This document shows positions 6,955 through 12,743 of a stretch of DNA of 13,776 nucleotides, one piece after another. Positions within the stretch are counted from its first letter, which is position 1, and the number at the start of each line of letters is the position of its first letter. The notes beneath the pieces were generated by a model, which saw only the letters and a list, made by a program, of their open reading frames with translations, made no database searches and was not told the DNA's origin. Made by a program: the position numbers and the translations under genes. The DNA is from Anaerolineae bacterium. Its GTDB lineage: Bacteria; Chloroflexota; Anaerolineae; UBA4142. Location: positions 1 to 13,776 of the forward strand of contig JAOACU010000043.1 of NCBI GenBank assembly GCA_026417715.1, given 5' to 3'.

Positions 6955-7030
6955 AGTTACTCACCTTACGCAGAAGAAAAATGTAGGACAAGTTTTAAAC
7001 CTGTCCTACTCTGTAACATCAGTTACTCAC
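6955..7030. repeat. Hairpin element E flanked by 10-bp direct repeats, between atpC and mreB
   Basis: AGTTACTCAC occurs at 6955-6964, directly after the atpC stop, and again at 7021-7030, directly before mreB. Between them lies an imperfect hairpin: 6983-6995 (GTAGGACAAGTTT) pairs with 6997-7009 in 12 of 13 positions. The right half, read on the - strand (ACTGATGTTAC...GTAGGACAGGTTT), resembles sequence at 11044-11079 upstream of the aminotransferase gene. It could be a small repeat element with target-site duplication, but the direct repeats may also be part of the element. Confidence 0.65.
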
Positions 7031-7031
7031 A

Positions 7032-8045
7032 ATGTTTGTTAACCAGATCGGAATTGATCTTGGCACGGTCAACGTGCTGGTGTATGTGCGCGGGCGAGGG
7101 ATCGTATTGCAAGAACCCTCGCTCGTCGCGCTGGCGCTTGCCGATCAACGCATCGTTGCGCTGGGCGAAGAAGCGCGCGCGATGTTGGGGCGTACTCCCG
7201 AAACGATTAGCGTTGTTCGTCCGATGCGCGATGGCGTCATTGCCGATTATATGGTCACGGAGGCGATGCTCCGCTATTTCATCGTCAAAGTCTGCGGACG
7301 CCTGCAAATGATGTTCGGGATGAAACCCGACATTGCGATTAGCGTGCCTGTGGGCGTGACCAGCGTCGAAGAGCGCGCCGTGCGCGATGCCGCGCTCGCG
7401 GCAGGTGGACGACGCGTGCATCTTGTCCCCGAACCATTTGCGGCGGCACTCGGCGCGGGTTTGCCAGTACACACGCCTACGGGCAATATGGTCGTGGACA
7501 TTGGTGGCGGCGCGAGCGAAGCCGCTGTGATTTCGATGAACGGTTTGGTCGTCGCGCATTCCGTACGCGTGGCGGGTTTGAAAATTGACGAAGCCATTGC
7601 GACGTACATTCGCAAAAAACACAACTTGATGATTGGCGAGCAGACTGCCGAGGACATCAAGATTCAAATCGGCAGTGCCTTGCCGATGGAAGAAGAACTT
7701 GCGCTCGAAGTGCGCGGACGCGATCAGGTCACCGGCTTGCCGCGCACGATTCGCGTCGCCTCGAATGAAATCACGGAGGCGATTGCGGAGCCGCTGATGG
7801 CGATTTCAGGTGTGGTGCGCGCGGTACTCGAAAAAACACCACCCGAACTCGCGTCGGACATCATTGATCGTGGGATGGTGTTGGTCGGTGGAGGCGCGCT
7901 TTTGCGCAACATTGATCGTTTTCTGACGAAAGAGACCGGCGTGCCATGCTACATCGCCGAAAATCCAATGGCGTGTGTAGCGATTGGCGCAGGGCGTACG
8001 CTCGAGCAACTCGAAATGCTCAAAAAGAGTATGCCGCAATTATAA
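7032..8045 (+). CDS. mreB: Rod shape-determining protein MreB/Mbl (bacterial actin)
   Basis: This 337-aa protein has the actin-fold signatures: phosphate-1 IGIDLGTVN (6-14), the SVPVGVTSVEERAV segment (104-117), the PEPFAAALGAGL region (133-144) retaining the glutamate associated with ATP hydrolysis, phosphate-2 VVDIGGGASEAAV (154-166) and the adenosine motif VLVGGGALLRNI (283-294). MreB forms filaments under the membrane that guide cell-wall synthesis. Length is close to normal (about 330-347). The ATG at 7032 gives the expected N-terminus but has no recognisable Shine-Dalgarno site; the 10-bp repeat AGTTACTCAC sits where it should be. It follows atpC on the same strand and ends at a strong terminator. 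Several substitutions at usual positions (VGV for SGV, GGGAS for GGGTT) suggest a diverged paralogue rather than the main MreB. Confidence 0.93.
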   Translation: MFVNQIGIDLGTVNVLVYVRGRGIVLQEPSLVALALADQRIVALGEEARAMLGRTPETISVVRPMRDGVIADYMVTEAMLRYFIVKVCGRLQMMFGMKPDIAISVPVGVTSVEERAVRDAALAAGGRRVHLVPEPFAAALGAGLPVHTPTGNMVVDIGGGASEAAVISMNGLVVAHSVRVAGLKIDEAIATYIRKKHNLMIGEQTAEDIKIQIGSALPMEEELALEVRGRDQVTGLPRTIRVASNEITEAIAEPLMAISGVVRAVLEKTPPELASDIIDRGMVLVGGGALLRNIDRFLTKETGVPCYIAENPMACVAIGAGRTLEQLEMLKKSMPQL

Positions 8046-8089
8046 AAATACATAGGGGCGAGTCAACGACTCGCCCCTATGTATTTTTT
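8044..8089. terminator. Bidirectional intrinsic terminator between mreB and pckA
   Basis: Positions 8044-8064 and 8068-8088 form a perfect 21-bp stem with a 3-base loop (AAC). The GC-rich upper part (GGGGCGAGTC) is followed by A/T base pairs that give a T run on each strand: 8084-8089 for mreB and the complement of 8044-8048 for pckA. The TAA stop of mreB (8043-8045) overlaps the base of the stem. It separates convergent genes, so it can serve both. Confidence 0.9.
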
Positions 8090-8112
8090 CGTTCTTGGGG
8101 AGAAAGAGATAT

Positions 8113-8149
8113 TTAGACCTCACAGGTCTCAGAGACCTGTGAGGTCTAA
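8113..8149. repeat. Perfect 37-bp palindrome built of alternating hexamers
   Basis: Every base from 8113 to 8130 pairs with 8132 to 8149 around a single central base. Inside it, AGACCT (8115, 8133) and its complement AGGTCT (8124, 8142) alternate every 9 bases, so it can fold as one long hairpin or as two small ones. It has no T run next to it, so it is not a typical terminator. It lies 15 bp beyond the pckA stop codon. Confidence 0.9.
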
Positions 8150-8164
8150 TTTCTACCCAAGCGT

Positions 8165-9802
8165 TTAGATTTTCGGTCCCGCCGCTACGATCTCGCGCGG
8201 AGTTTGCGCCTCGAATTTCTTAAAGTTGTCAACAAAGCGCGCTGCCAGCGCGCGATAGCGTTGTATGTATTGTTGTTTATCGTGCCACGAACTCGATGGA
8301 TCGAGTACTTCGGGTGGAATGTCGGGACACGTCTTGGGAACGTGAAATCCGAAAATCGGGTCAGTGGTGTATTCGACGTTATCGAGTTTGCCATCGAGCG
8401 CGGCGTTCAACAGCGTGCGCGTGTACTTGATGCTGATGCGTTTGCCCACACCGTAGGGTCCACCCACCCAGCCCGTGTTCACCAACCAACAGTTGACTTT
8501 GTAGCGCAAGATTTTTTCCTTGAGCAGGTTGGCATAGACCGATGGATGATGCACCATAAACGGCGCGCCAAAACATGCGCTAAAGGTGATTTCGGGTTCA
8601 GCGCCCAAGCCGACTTCGGTGCCAGCGATTTTCGCTGTATAACCCGAAATGAACTGATACATCGCTTGCTCTGGTGTCAAACGCGCAATTGGCGGCATCA
8701 CGCCCGATGCATCGCACGTGAGCAAGACGATGTTCTTGGGATGCCCCGCGCGTTTTTCGCTCACGGCGTTGTCAATGTACTCCAACGGATACGATGCGCG
8801 CGTGTTTTCGGTAATCGTCGCGTCGTCGAGATCAATCAGGCGTGTTACAGGATCGTAGATGACGTTTTCGAGAACTGTGCCAAAGCGACGCGTCGTGGCG
8901 TAGATTTGTGGCTCGGCAGTCGGCGAAAGATTGATGACTTTGGCGTAACAGCCACCCTCGAAGTTAAAGATGCCGTTGTCGCTCCAACCATGTTCATCAT
9001 CGCCGATAAGTCCGCGTTGCGGGTCCGCCGAGAGCGTCGTTTTGCCGGTGCCCGACAAGCCGAAGAAGAGCGCGACATCGCCGCGCTTGCCGACGTTTGC
9101 CGAGCAGTGCATCGGCATTACACCTTCGAGCGGGAGAAAATAGTTCATCACGGTAAAGATGGATTTTTTGATTTCGCCCGCGTACGCCGTGTTGCCAACG
9201 ATGCACAAACGTTGATCGAGATTGAGCGCGATGAACGTGCTAGAAATCTGATCAATCTGTGGCAAGCCGTGAAAGTTCGGCGCGGCGATGAGTGTGAACG
9301 TCGGGATGTGTCGCCGATATTCTTCGTTAGTCTTGAGTGGCAAGAACATATTGCGCGCGAACAACGAATGCCACGCAAATTCCGTGATGATGCGAATCGG
9401 CATTCGATAGTCGGGGTCCACGCCCACGTAACAATCTTGCACGAACAAATCGCGCCCTTGTAAGAAACCTTGCAAGCGACCGTACACTTCATCGAATTTA
9501 TCCGGCGCAATCGGACGATTGTATTCTCCCCACCACACGTGATTTTCCGAGTTGGCTTCGCGCACAATCACTTTGTCGCTGGCAGAACGTCCCGTGTGTT
9601 GTCCCGTGCGCACGACAAGTGGACCTTGTTGCGTGATGCGACCTTCGCCGCGAAAGATCACTTCCTCGTACAGTGCCTCGACGGGCAAGTTCCAGTACAC
9701 CTGACGCAGATTCGTCAGTCCTAAATTTTCCAGTCCATAATCGGCTTTGAGCGCAGTGGCTTGTGCTTCGGCGGGTGTTTTGATATTCAGTAGATTGTTC
9801 AT
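8165..9802 (-). CDS. pckA: Phosphoenolpyruvate carboxykinase (ATP-dependent)
   Basis: PckA (545 aa) converts oxaloacetate and ATP to phosphoenolpyruvate, CO2 and ADP, the first step of gluconeogenesis. Substrate Arg65 is in RTGQHTGRSASDK (65-77); the metal-binding lysine region is AYAGEIKKSIFT (206-217) with His232; kinase-1 P-loop is GLSGTGKTT (248-256); kinase-2 is LIGDDEHGW (265-273); TENTRASYPL (331-340) carries the ATP-contacting Arg. The ATP-type rather than GTP-type enzyme is clear from these motifs and length (about 530-545). The ATG at 9802 overlaps the TGA of the aminotransferase gene as ATGA, and GAGGGA lies 6 bases upstream (complement of 9809-9814), indicating translational coupling. 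Transcription ends at the shared terminator near 8044-8088. Confidence 0.98.
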   Translation of the reverse strand: MNNLLNIKTPAEAQATALKADYGLENLGLTNLRQVYWNLPVEALYEEVIFRGEGRITQQGPLVVRTGQHTGRSASDKVIVREANSENHVWWGEYNRPIAPDKFDEVYGRLQGFLQGRDLFVQDCYVGVDPDYRMPIRIITEFAWHSLFARNMFLPLKTNEEYRRHIPTFTLIAAPNFHGLPQIDQISSTFIALNLDQRLCIVGNTAYAGEIKKSIFTVMNYFLPLEGVMPMHCSANVGKRGDVALFFGLSGTGKTTLSADPQRGLIGDDEHGWSDNGIFNFEGGCYAKVINLSPTAEPQIYATTRRFGTVLENVIYDPVTRLIDLDDATITENTRASYPLEYIDNAVSEKRAGHPKNIVLLTCDASGVMPPIARLTPEQAMYQFISGYTAKIAGTEVGLGAEPEITFSACFGAPFMVHHPSVYANLLKEKILRYKVNCWLVNTGWVGGPYGVGKRISIKYTRTLLNAALDGKLDNVEYTTDPIFGFHVPKTCPDIPPEVLDPSSSWHDKQQYIQRYRALAARFVDNFKKFEAQTPREIVAAGPKI

Positions 9803-11016
9803 AGCCAGTCCCTCACCATTCGTTTATCGCCAATGTAAATTTCGTTGGGCGAATTCGGATCGAGCGCCCATTTGATTCGCGCGATGCCTTCGGTAATTTC
9901 TTTGATGGAACCCGAGTAACTCAAGCGCAAGTGTCCTTCCATTCCGAATTCTTTACCGGGCACAGTGACCACGTAGGCGCGCTTGAGCAAAAATTCGGAG
10001 AGCGCGACCGAATCCATCTTGTAGGCGCGAAAATCGGGCAGGCAATAAAATGTGCCTTCGGGCTTGACGCACTTGACGCCAGTGAACGTGCGTAATTCGT
10101 TCATAATCACATCGCGATTGTTTTGAATCGTCAAGCGCAACTGTTCGACGATACTTTGCAGTCCCAAGAGCGCGCCTTCGGCGGCGACTTGGAGGAACGG
10201 CGCAACGCACGTTGTGATTTGCCCTTGCACGTTTGTCATAATTTCGACGAGTCGGCGCGGCGCAATTGCCCAACCGATGCGAAAGCCGGTCATCCCGTAC
10301 GTTTTTGCCACGCCGTTGACGACGATGACTTTGGTGTTCTCAATGTCCTTGTTCGTGAATTTCCACGCGGGCGTCGGGCGTTTACCATCGAAGACGAGTT
10401 TGTGGTAAATGTCGTCCGAGATGATGTAGATGCCTTTGCGTTCGCAGAAATCTACGATCTTGGCGACGAACTCGTCGGAAAAGATGATGCCCGAAGGATT
10501 GTTGGGTGAGTTGAGAATGATGGCTTTGGTGGACGACGTGACCACGCGTTCAATGTCTTCAAAGCGTGGATGAAACGTGCCATCCTCAGGTCGGACGATG
10601 ACGGGAATCCCGTAGCACATCTTGACCATTTCGGGATAACTCACCCAGTACGGCGCGAGGATGATCACTTCGTCTTGCGGATTGAGAATCGAGTAGAGAA
10701 TGTTAAAGATGCTTTGTTTCGCGCCTGCCGAGACGATCACATTTTCGGGCGCCACGAGGCGATCATAGTTTTCTTCGGTGTAGCGAATGATCGCTTTTTT
10801 CAGCGAAGGCAATCCATCAGTCGGCACGTACTTGATGTCGCCCGTGCTCAGTTTGGCGGTAGCACCCAGAATCGCGGTCATTGGTGCGCGATTCTTGGGT
10901 TCGCCAATACCGAGATGGATGACCGCTTCGCCGCGTTCACGCAATAAACGCGCCTCTTCGTTGAGGCGCAGTGTCGGCGATTCGGCAATGGACATTGCCA
11001 GAGTTGAATACGTCAT
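9799..11016 (-). CDS. aspC: Class I aspartate aminotransferase-type PLP enzyme
   Basis: This 405-aa PLP enzyme (fold type I, AAT class I) probably transfers the amino group between aspartate and 2-oxoglutarate. Visible are NSPNNPSG (about 169-176), the PLP-contacting ISDDIYHKLV (199-208), the Schiff-base lysine in NGVAKTYGMTGFRIGW (Lys238) and the arginine in LRLSYSGS near the C-terminus that binds the substrate carboxylate. The start chosen is ATG at 11016, because AAGGAG (complement of 11022-11027) lies 5 bases upstream; a GTG at 11022 overlaps that ribosome site. Substrate range in this subgroup varies (aspartate, prephenate, others), so aspartate is inferred, helped by the coupled pckA gene that uses its product oxaloacetate. 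Confidence 0.9.
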   Translation of the reverse strand: MTYSTLAMSIAESPTLRLNEEARLLRERGEAVIHLGIGEPKNRAPMTAILGATAKLSTGDIKYVPTDGLPSLKKAIIRYTEENYDRLVAPENVIVSAGAKQSIFNILYSILNPQDEVIILAPYWVSYPEMVKMCYGIPVIVRPEDGTFHPRFEDIERVVTSSTKAIILNSPNNPSGIIFSDEFVAKIVDFCERKGIYIISDDIYHKLVFDGKRPTPAWKFTNKDIENTKVIVVNGVAKTYGMTGFRIGWAIAPRRLVEIMTNVQGQITTCVAPFLQVAAEGALLGLQSIVEQLRLTIQNNRDVIMNELRTFTGVKCVKPEGTFYCLPDFRAYKMDSVALSEFLLKRAYVVTVPGKEFGMEGHLRLSYSGSIKEITEGIARIKWALDPNSPNEIYIGDKRMVRDWL

Positions 11017-11043
11017 AACCACTCCTTGAGAAAAGTTAGATCA

Positions 11044-11079
11044 CTGATGTTACGCAGGGGTAGGACAAGTTTGCAAACG
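11044..11079. repeat. Second copy of dispersed repeat related to element E
   Basis: ACTGATGTTACGCAGG followed by GTAGGACAAGTTT (to 11073) matches, with few differences, the - strand of 6993-7025 between atpC and mreB, where the order ACTGATGTTAC...GTAGGACAGGTTT is also seen. TTACGCAG and GTAGGACAAGTTT also recur in the left arm of that element. It ends in the small palindrome GTTTGCAAAC (11070-11079). It lies in the leader region of the aminotransferase gene. Confidence 0.6.
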
Positions 11080-11080
11080 T

Positions 11081-11150
11081 GACGAAGGACGAAAGTCAAA
11101 AATTCGTCATTCGTCCTCCGTCCTCTGTCTTCGGTCTTCTGTCATTCGTG
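11081..11150. repeat. Heptamer array F between gntR and the aminotransferase gene
   Basis: GACGAAG GACGAAA (11081-11094) is followed by seven 7-bp units in register from 11102: ATTCGTC twice, then CTCCGTC, CTCTGTC, TTCGGTC, TTCTGTC, ATTCGTG. The arms 11081-11093 and 11103-11115 are complementary at 12 of 13 positions with a 9-base loop. The last unit covers the gntR stop codon and final residues, as at atpG. In the direction of transcription (- strand) the array begins in the gntR stop. Confidence 0.82.
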
Positions 11151-11813
11151 ATGTAGCAACTTTTCGATACGTCTAGCGCTCTCTTCGATATGTTGACGCA
11201 CCAGACGTTCGGCGCGTGTGGACGCGCGGGCTTCTAGTGCGGCAATGATGGCGCGGTGTTCGCGCGTGTTCAGGGTCGGGCGTTCGCGAATGGGACCGGG
11301 AAAATTGCTAAGCATCATCGTCGGAAAAGCCGTCCACAACTGATTGAGGAGACGAATCAGGAACGGATGGCGACTGGCGGTGTAGATAATTTGATGGAAA
11401 CGCCGATTGAGGTCACGATATTCGTCCCATTGTTTTTTGGCAAAGACGGCTGCCATTTCATCAACAATGCGACGCAGTTCGGCGATTTCTTCGGTGGTGA
11501 TGTGTTGTGCGGCATAGCGCGCGGCTAGCCCTTCCATAAACGCGCGGCAAGCGTAGAGATCGCGCAGGTCAGTCAAGGTGAATTCCACCACGCGAATTCC
11601 GCGATAGGGGATGCGTTCAACCACACCTTCGCTGACGAGGTCTTGGAGGGCTTCGCGCACGGGGGTTTGACTAACGCCGAATCGTTTTGCCAGTTGCTCT
11701 TGGCGTAACCATTCGCCCGGTTTAATTTCGTTAGCAAGGATTGCGGCGCGCACACGTTCAGCAACCAGATGGCGCAGTTGGGTGGAGGCAAGCGAATGTT
11801 TGTCCACAGGCAC
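11142..11813 (-). CDS. GntR-family transcriptional regulator, FCD (FadR-type) subfamily
   Basis: The 223-aa protein has an N-terminal winged helix-turn-helix (about 10-78) with the GntR hallmark LRQEQLAKRFGVSQTPVREA (36-55), and a C-terminal all-helical FCD domain (about 80-215). The FCD metal site is recognisable: Asn136 and His140 in NRRFH, His186, and His208, with the usual 22-residue gap between the last two. Such domains bind small organic acids through a metal ion; the ligand here is unknown. The GTG at 11813 is taken as start, with a second GTG at 11807 as an alternative; no clear Shine-Dalgarno site is visible. A strong promoter and a palindrome lie just upstream. The aminotransferase-pckA pair lies downstream on the same strand and is a plausible target. 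The last residue and stop fall in a repeat unit. Confidence 0.93.
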   Translation of the reverse strand: MPVDKHSLASTQLRHLVAERVRAAILANEIKPGEWLRQEQLAKRFGVSQTPVREALQDLVSEGVVERIPYRGIRVVEFTLTDLRDLYACRAFMEGLAARYAAQHITTEEIAELRRIVDEMAAVFAKKQWDEYRDLNRRFHQIIYTASRHPFLIRLLNQLWTAFPTMMLSNFPGPIRERPTLNTREHRAIIAALEARASTRAERLVRQHIEESARRIEKLLHHE

Positions 11814-11826
11814 TTAACGTCTGTAT

Positions 11827-11838
11827 ATTATATATAAT
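11827..11838. promoter_or_regulatory. Palindrome between promoter and start of gntR, possible operator
   Basis: ATTATATATAAT is a perfect 12-bp palindrome 13 bp before the gntR start and about 7 bp downstream of the expected transcription start. FadR-type regulators often repress their own genes from such sites. It does not match a GntR consensus I can name, and A/T-rich palindromes arise easily, so this is a candidate only. Confidence 0.35.
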
Positions 11839-11851
11839 GTATTCTGCATAG

Positions 11852-11880
11852 AGTATAGCACAGGATAGGCATAGCGTCAA
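11852..11880 (-). promoter_or_regulatory. Sigma70-type promoter of gntR
   Basis: Read on the - strand, TTGACG (complement of 11875-11880) and TATACT (complement of 11852-11857) are separated by exactly 17 bases, close to the sigma70 consensus TTGACA-17-TATAAT. The expected transcription start is near 11845, giving a leader of about 30 bases. The -35 box begins 5 bp after the T run of the terminator of the preceding operon. Confidence 0.75.
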
Positions 11881-11885
11881 GGGGT

Positions 11886-11927
11886 AAAAAAGTATGCGGC
11901 GGACGGCAAAGCCGTCCGCCGCATACT
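11886..11927 (-). terminator. Intrinsic terminator of the suf-Rieske unit
   Basis: Positions 11891-11907 and 11911-11927 form a 17-bp perfect stem with a 3-base loop; most pairs are G-C. On the - strand it is followed by a run of six T (complement of 11886-11891). It lies 15 bp beyond the Rieske stop codon and closes that transcription unit. Confidence 0.9.
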
Positions 11928-11942
11928 CGCTTCCGAAGGGCA

Positions 11943-12251
11943 CTAGATTGCTACCCAGATGCTGTCACCTTCGACTTTGACGGGGAAAGTTTTGATGGGA
12001 AACATTGCGGGCATTTGCGTCGCCGCACCGGTCGCAGGGTCAAAACGTCCGCCGTGTCGCGGACATTCGATTTGACCATCCACGAGTTTGCCATCGGCAA
12101 GTGAACCGTTGTCGTGGGTGCACAGGTCTTGGGTGGCAAAAAAAGTGCCTTGCCAGTTGACGATCAGAATGCGGTCGTAAAGCACTTCAAAGGAACGCAT
12201 TGTGCCCGGTGGAACATCGCTAGCGTTAGCAACCCGAATGAACCTTGCCAT
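11943..12251 (-). CDS. Rieske-type [2Fe-2S] ferredoxin
   Basis: The 102-aa protein is a single Rieske domain. The cluster ligands are Cys44 and His46 (CTHDNGS) and Cys63 and His66 (CPRHGGRF), the C-x-H...C-x2-H pattern of bacterial Rieske ferredoxins. There is no signal peptide or membrane segment, so it should be cytosolic. The start is the ATG at 12251, which shares its A with the sufU stop (TAATG). The Shine-Dalgarno sequence GAGGAA (complement of 12257-12262) lies within the codons for the acidic tail of SufU. Similar small Rieske proteins occur in suf clusters, where they may donate electrons to assembly; electron transfer to an oxygenase is another possibility, but none is seen here. 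Confidence 0.92.
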   Translation of the reverse strand: MARFIRVANASDVPPGTMRSFEVLYDRILIVNWQGTFFATQDLCTHDNGSLADGKLVDGQIECPRHGGRFDPATGAATQMPAMFPIKTFPVKVEGDSIWVAI

Positions 12252-12646
12252 TATTCTTCCTCTTCTTCGTCGGGCCAGGTGTGAATGCCATACACACCGG
12301 CTTTGACGACTTTGAGTGGCAAGAGTGCGCATTTGATTCGCGTGGGACCCAGCGGAATACCCAGCATATCGAGGATGAATTGCTTGTCCATCTTTTTGAT
12401 ATCGTCCAGCGATTTGCCAATCAATTCATCCATCAGCATCGAAGCGGAGGCTTGACTGATAGCGCACCCTTTGCCGGTGAATTTTACATCTTCGACAATG
12501 TTGCCTTTGAGTTTGATGTAAATCCGAATCTTGTCGCCGCACAACGGATTGGAATCTTCGTACGAAATGTCCGCATCGGGAATTTCGCCATGATGATGCG
12601 GATGTTGATAGTGATCGAGAATGAGTTCGCGATAGAGGTCGTCCAT
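12251..12646 (-). CDS. sufU: SufU-type Fe-S cluster assembly protein (short form)
   Basis: SufU (131 aa) belongs to the IscU/SufU fold. Cys36 and Asp38 (NPLCGDK), Cys61 (GKGCAISQASASM) and Cys106 (RIKCALLPLK) are the expected metal or sulfur-accepting residues. SufU of the Bacillus type works as a zinc-dependent sulfur acceptor for SufS. This one has the R-x-K-C motif of SufU rather than the H-C of IscU, but the distance between the second and third Cys is only 45 residues, like IscU, without the insertion of about 20 residues typical of Bacillus SufU. It ends in a run of five Glu. The ATG at 12646 is clear by homology; its ribosome site is weak. It lies between sufS and the Rieske gene. Confidence 0.92.
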   Translation of the reverse strand: MDDLYRELILDHYQHPHHHGEIPDADISYEDSNPLCGDKIRIYIKLKGNIVEDVKFTGKGCAISQASASMLMDELIGKSLDDIKKMDKQFILDMLGIPLGPTRIKCALLPLKVVKAGVYGIHTWPDEEEEE

Positions 12647-12657
12647 AGTCCGATCTG

Positions 12658-12743
12658 GGTTTCAGGTTCGAGGTTTCAGGTTTCAGGTTGCCCAGTTTGA
12701 GGTTTCAAGTTATAGGTTGCAAGGTTAACCTGAAACCTGAAAC
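12658..12743. repeat. Heptamer array G between sufS and sufU, 17-bp perfect stem
   Basis: Units of GGTTTCA and variants (GGTTCGA, GGTTGCC, AGTTTGA, AGTTATA, GGTTGCA) run from 12658 to about 12721 in 7-bp steps with one extra base near 12693. They face two units of CCTGAAA (12729-12742). Positions 12673-12689 pair exactly with 12727-12743. The array touches the sufS stop codon (12743-12745) and ends about 11 bases before sufU. Confidence 0.85.

Noticed and set aside
8204..9463. Long open frame (419 codons) on the + strand opposite pckA
   Set aside because: The opposite strand encodes pckA with all catalytic motifs; this frame has no recognisable domain and is a product of codon bias.
11020..11075. 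Promoter for the aminotransferase gene (TTGCAA, 18 bases, TAACAT on the - strand)
   Set aside because: Both boxes are poor matches and lie in a dispersed repeat, so the support is too weak to annotate.
12252..12332. N-terminal extension of the Rieske protein
   Set aside because: It would overlap sufU by 27 codons; the ATG at 12251 fits the domain boundary and has its own ribosome site.
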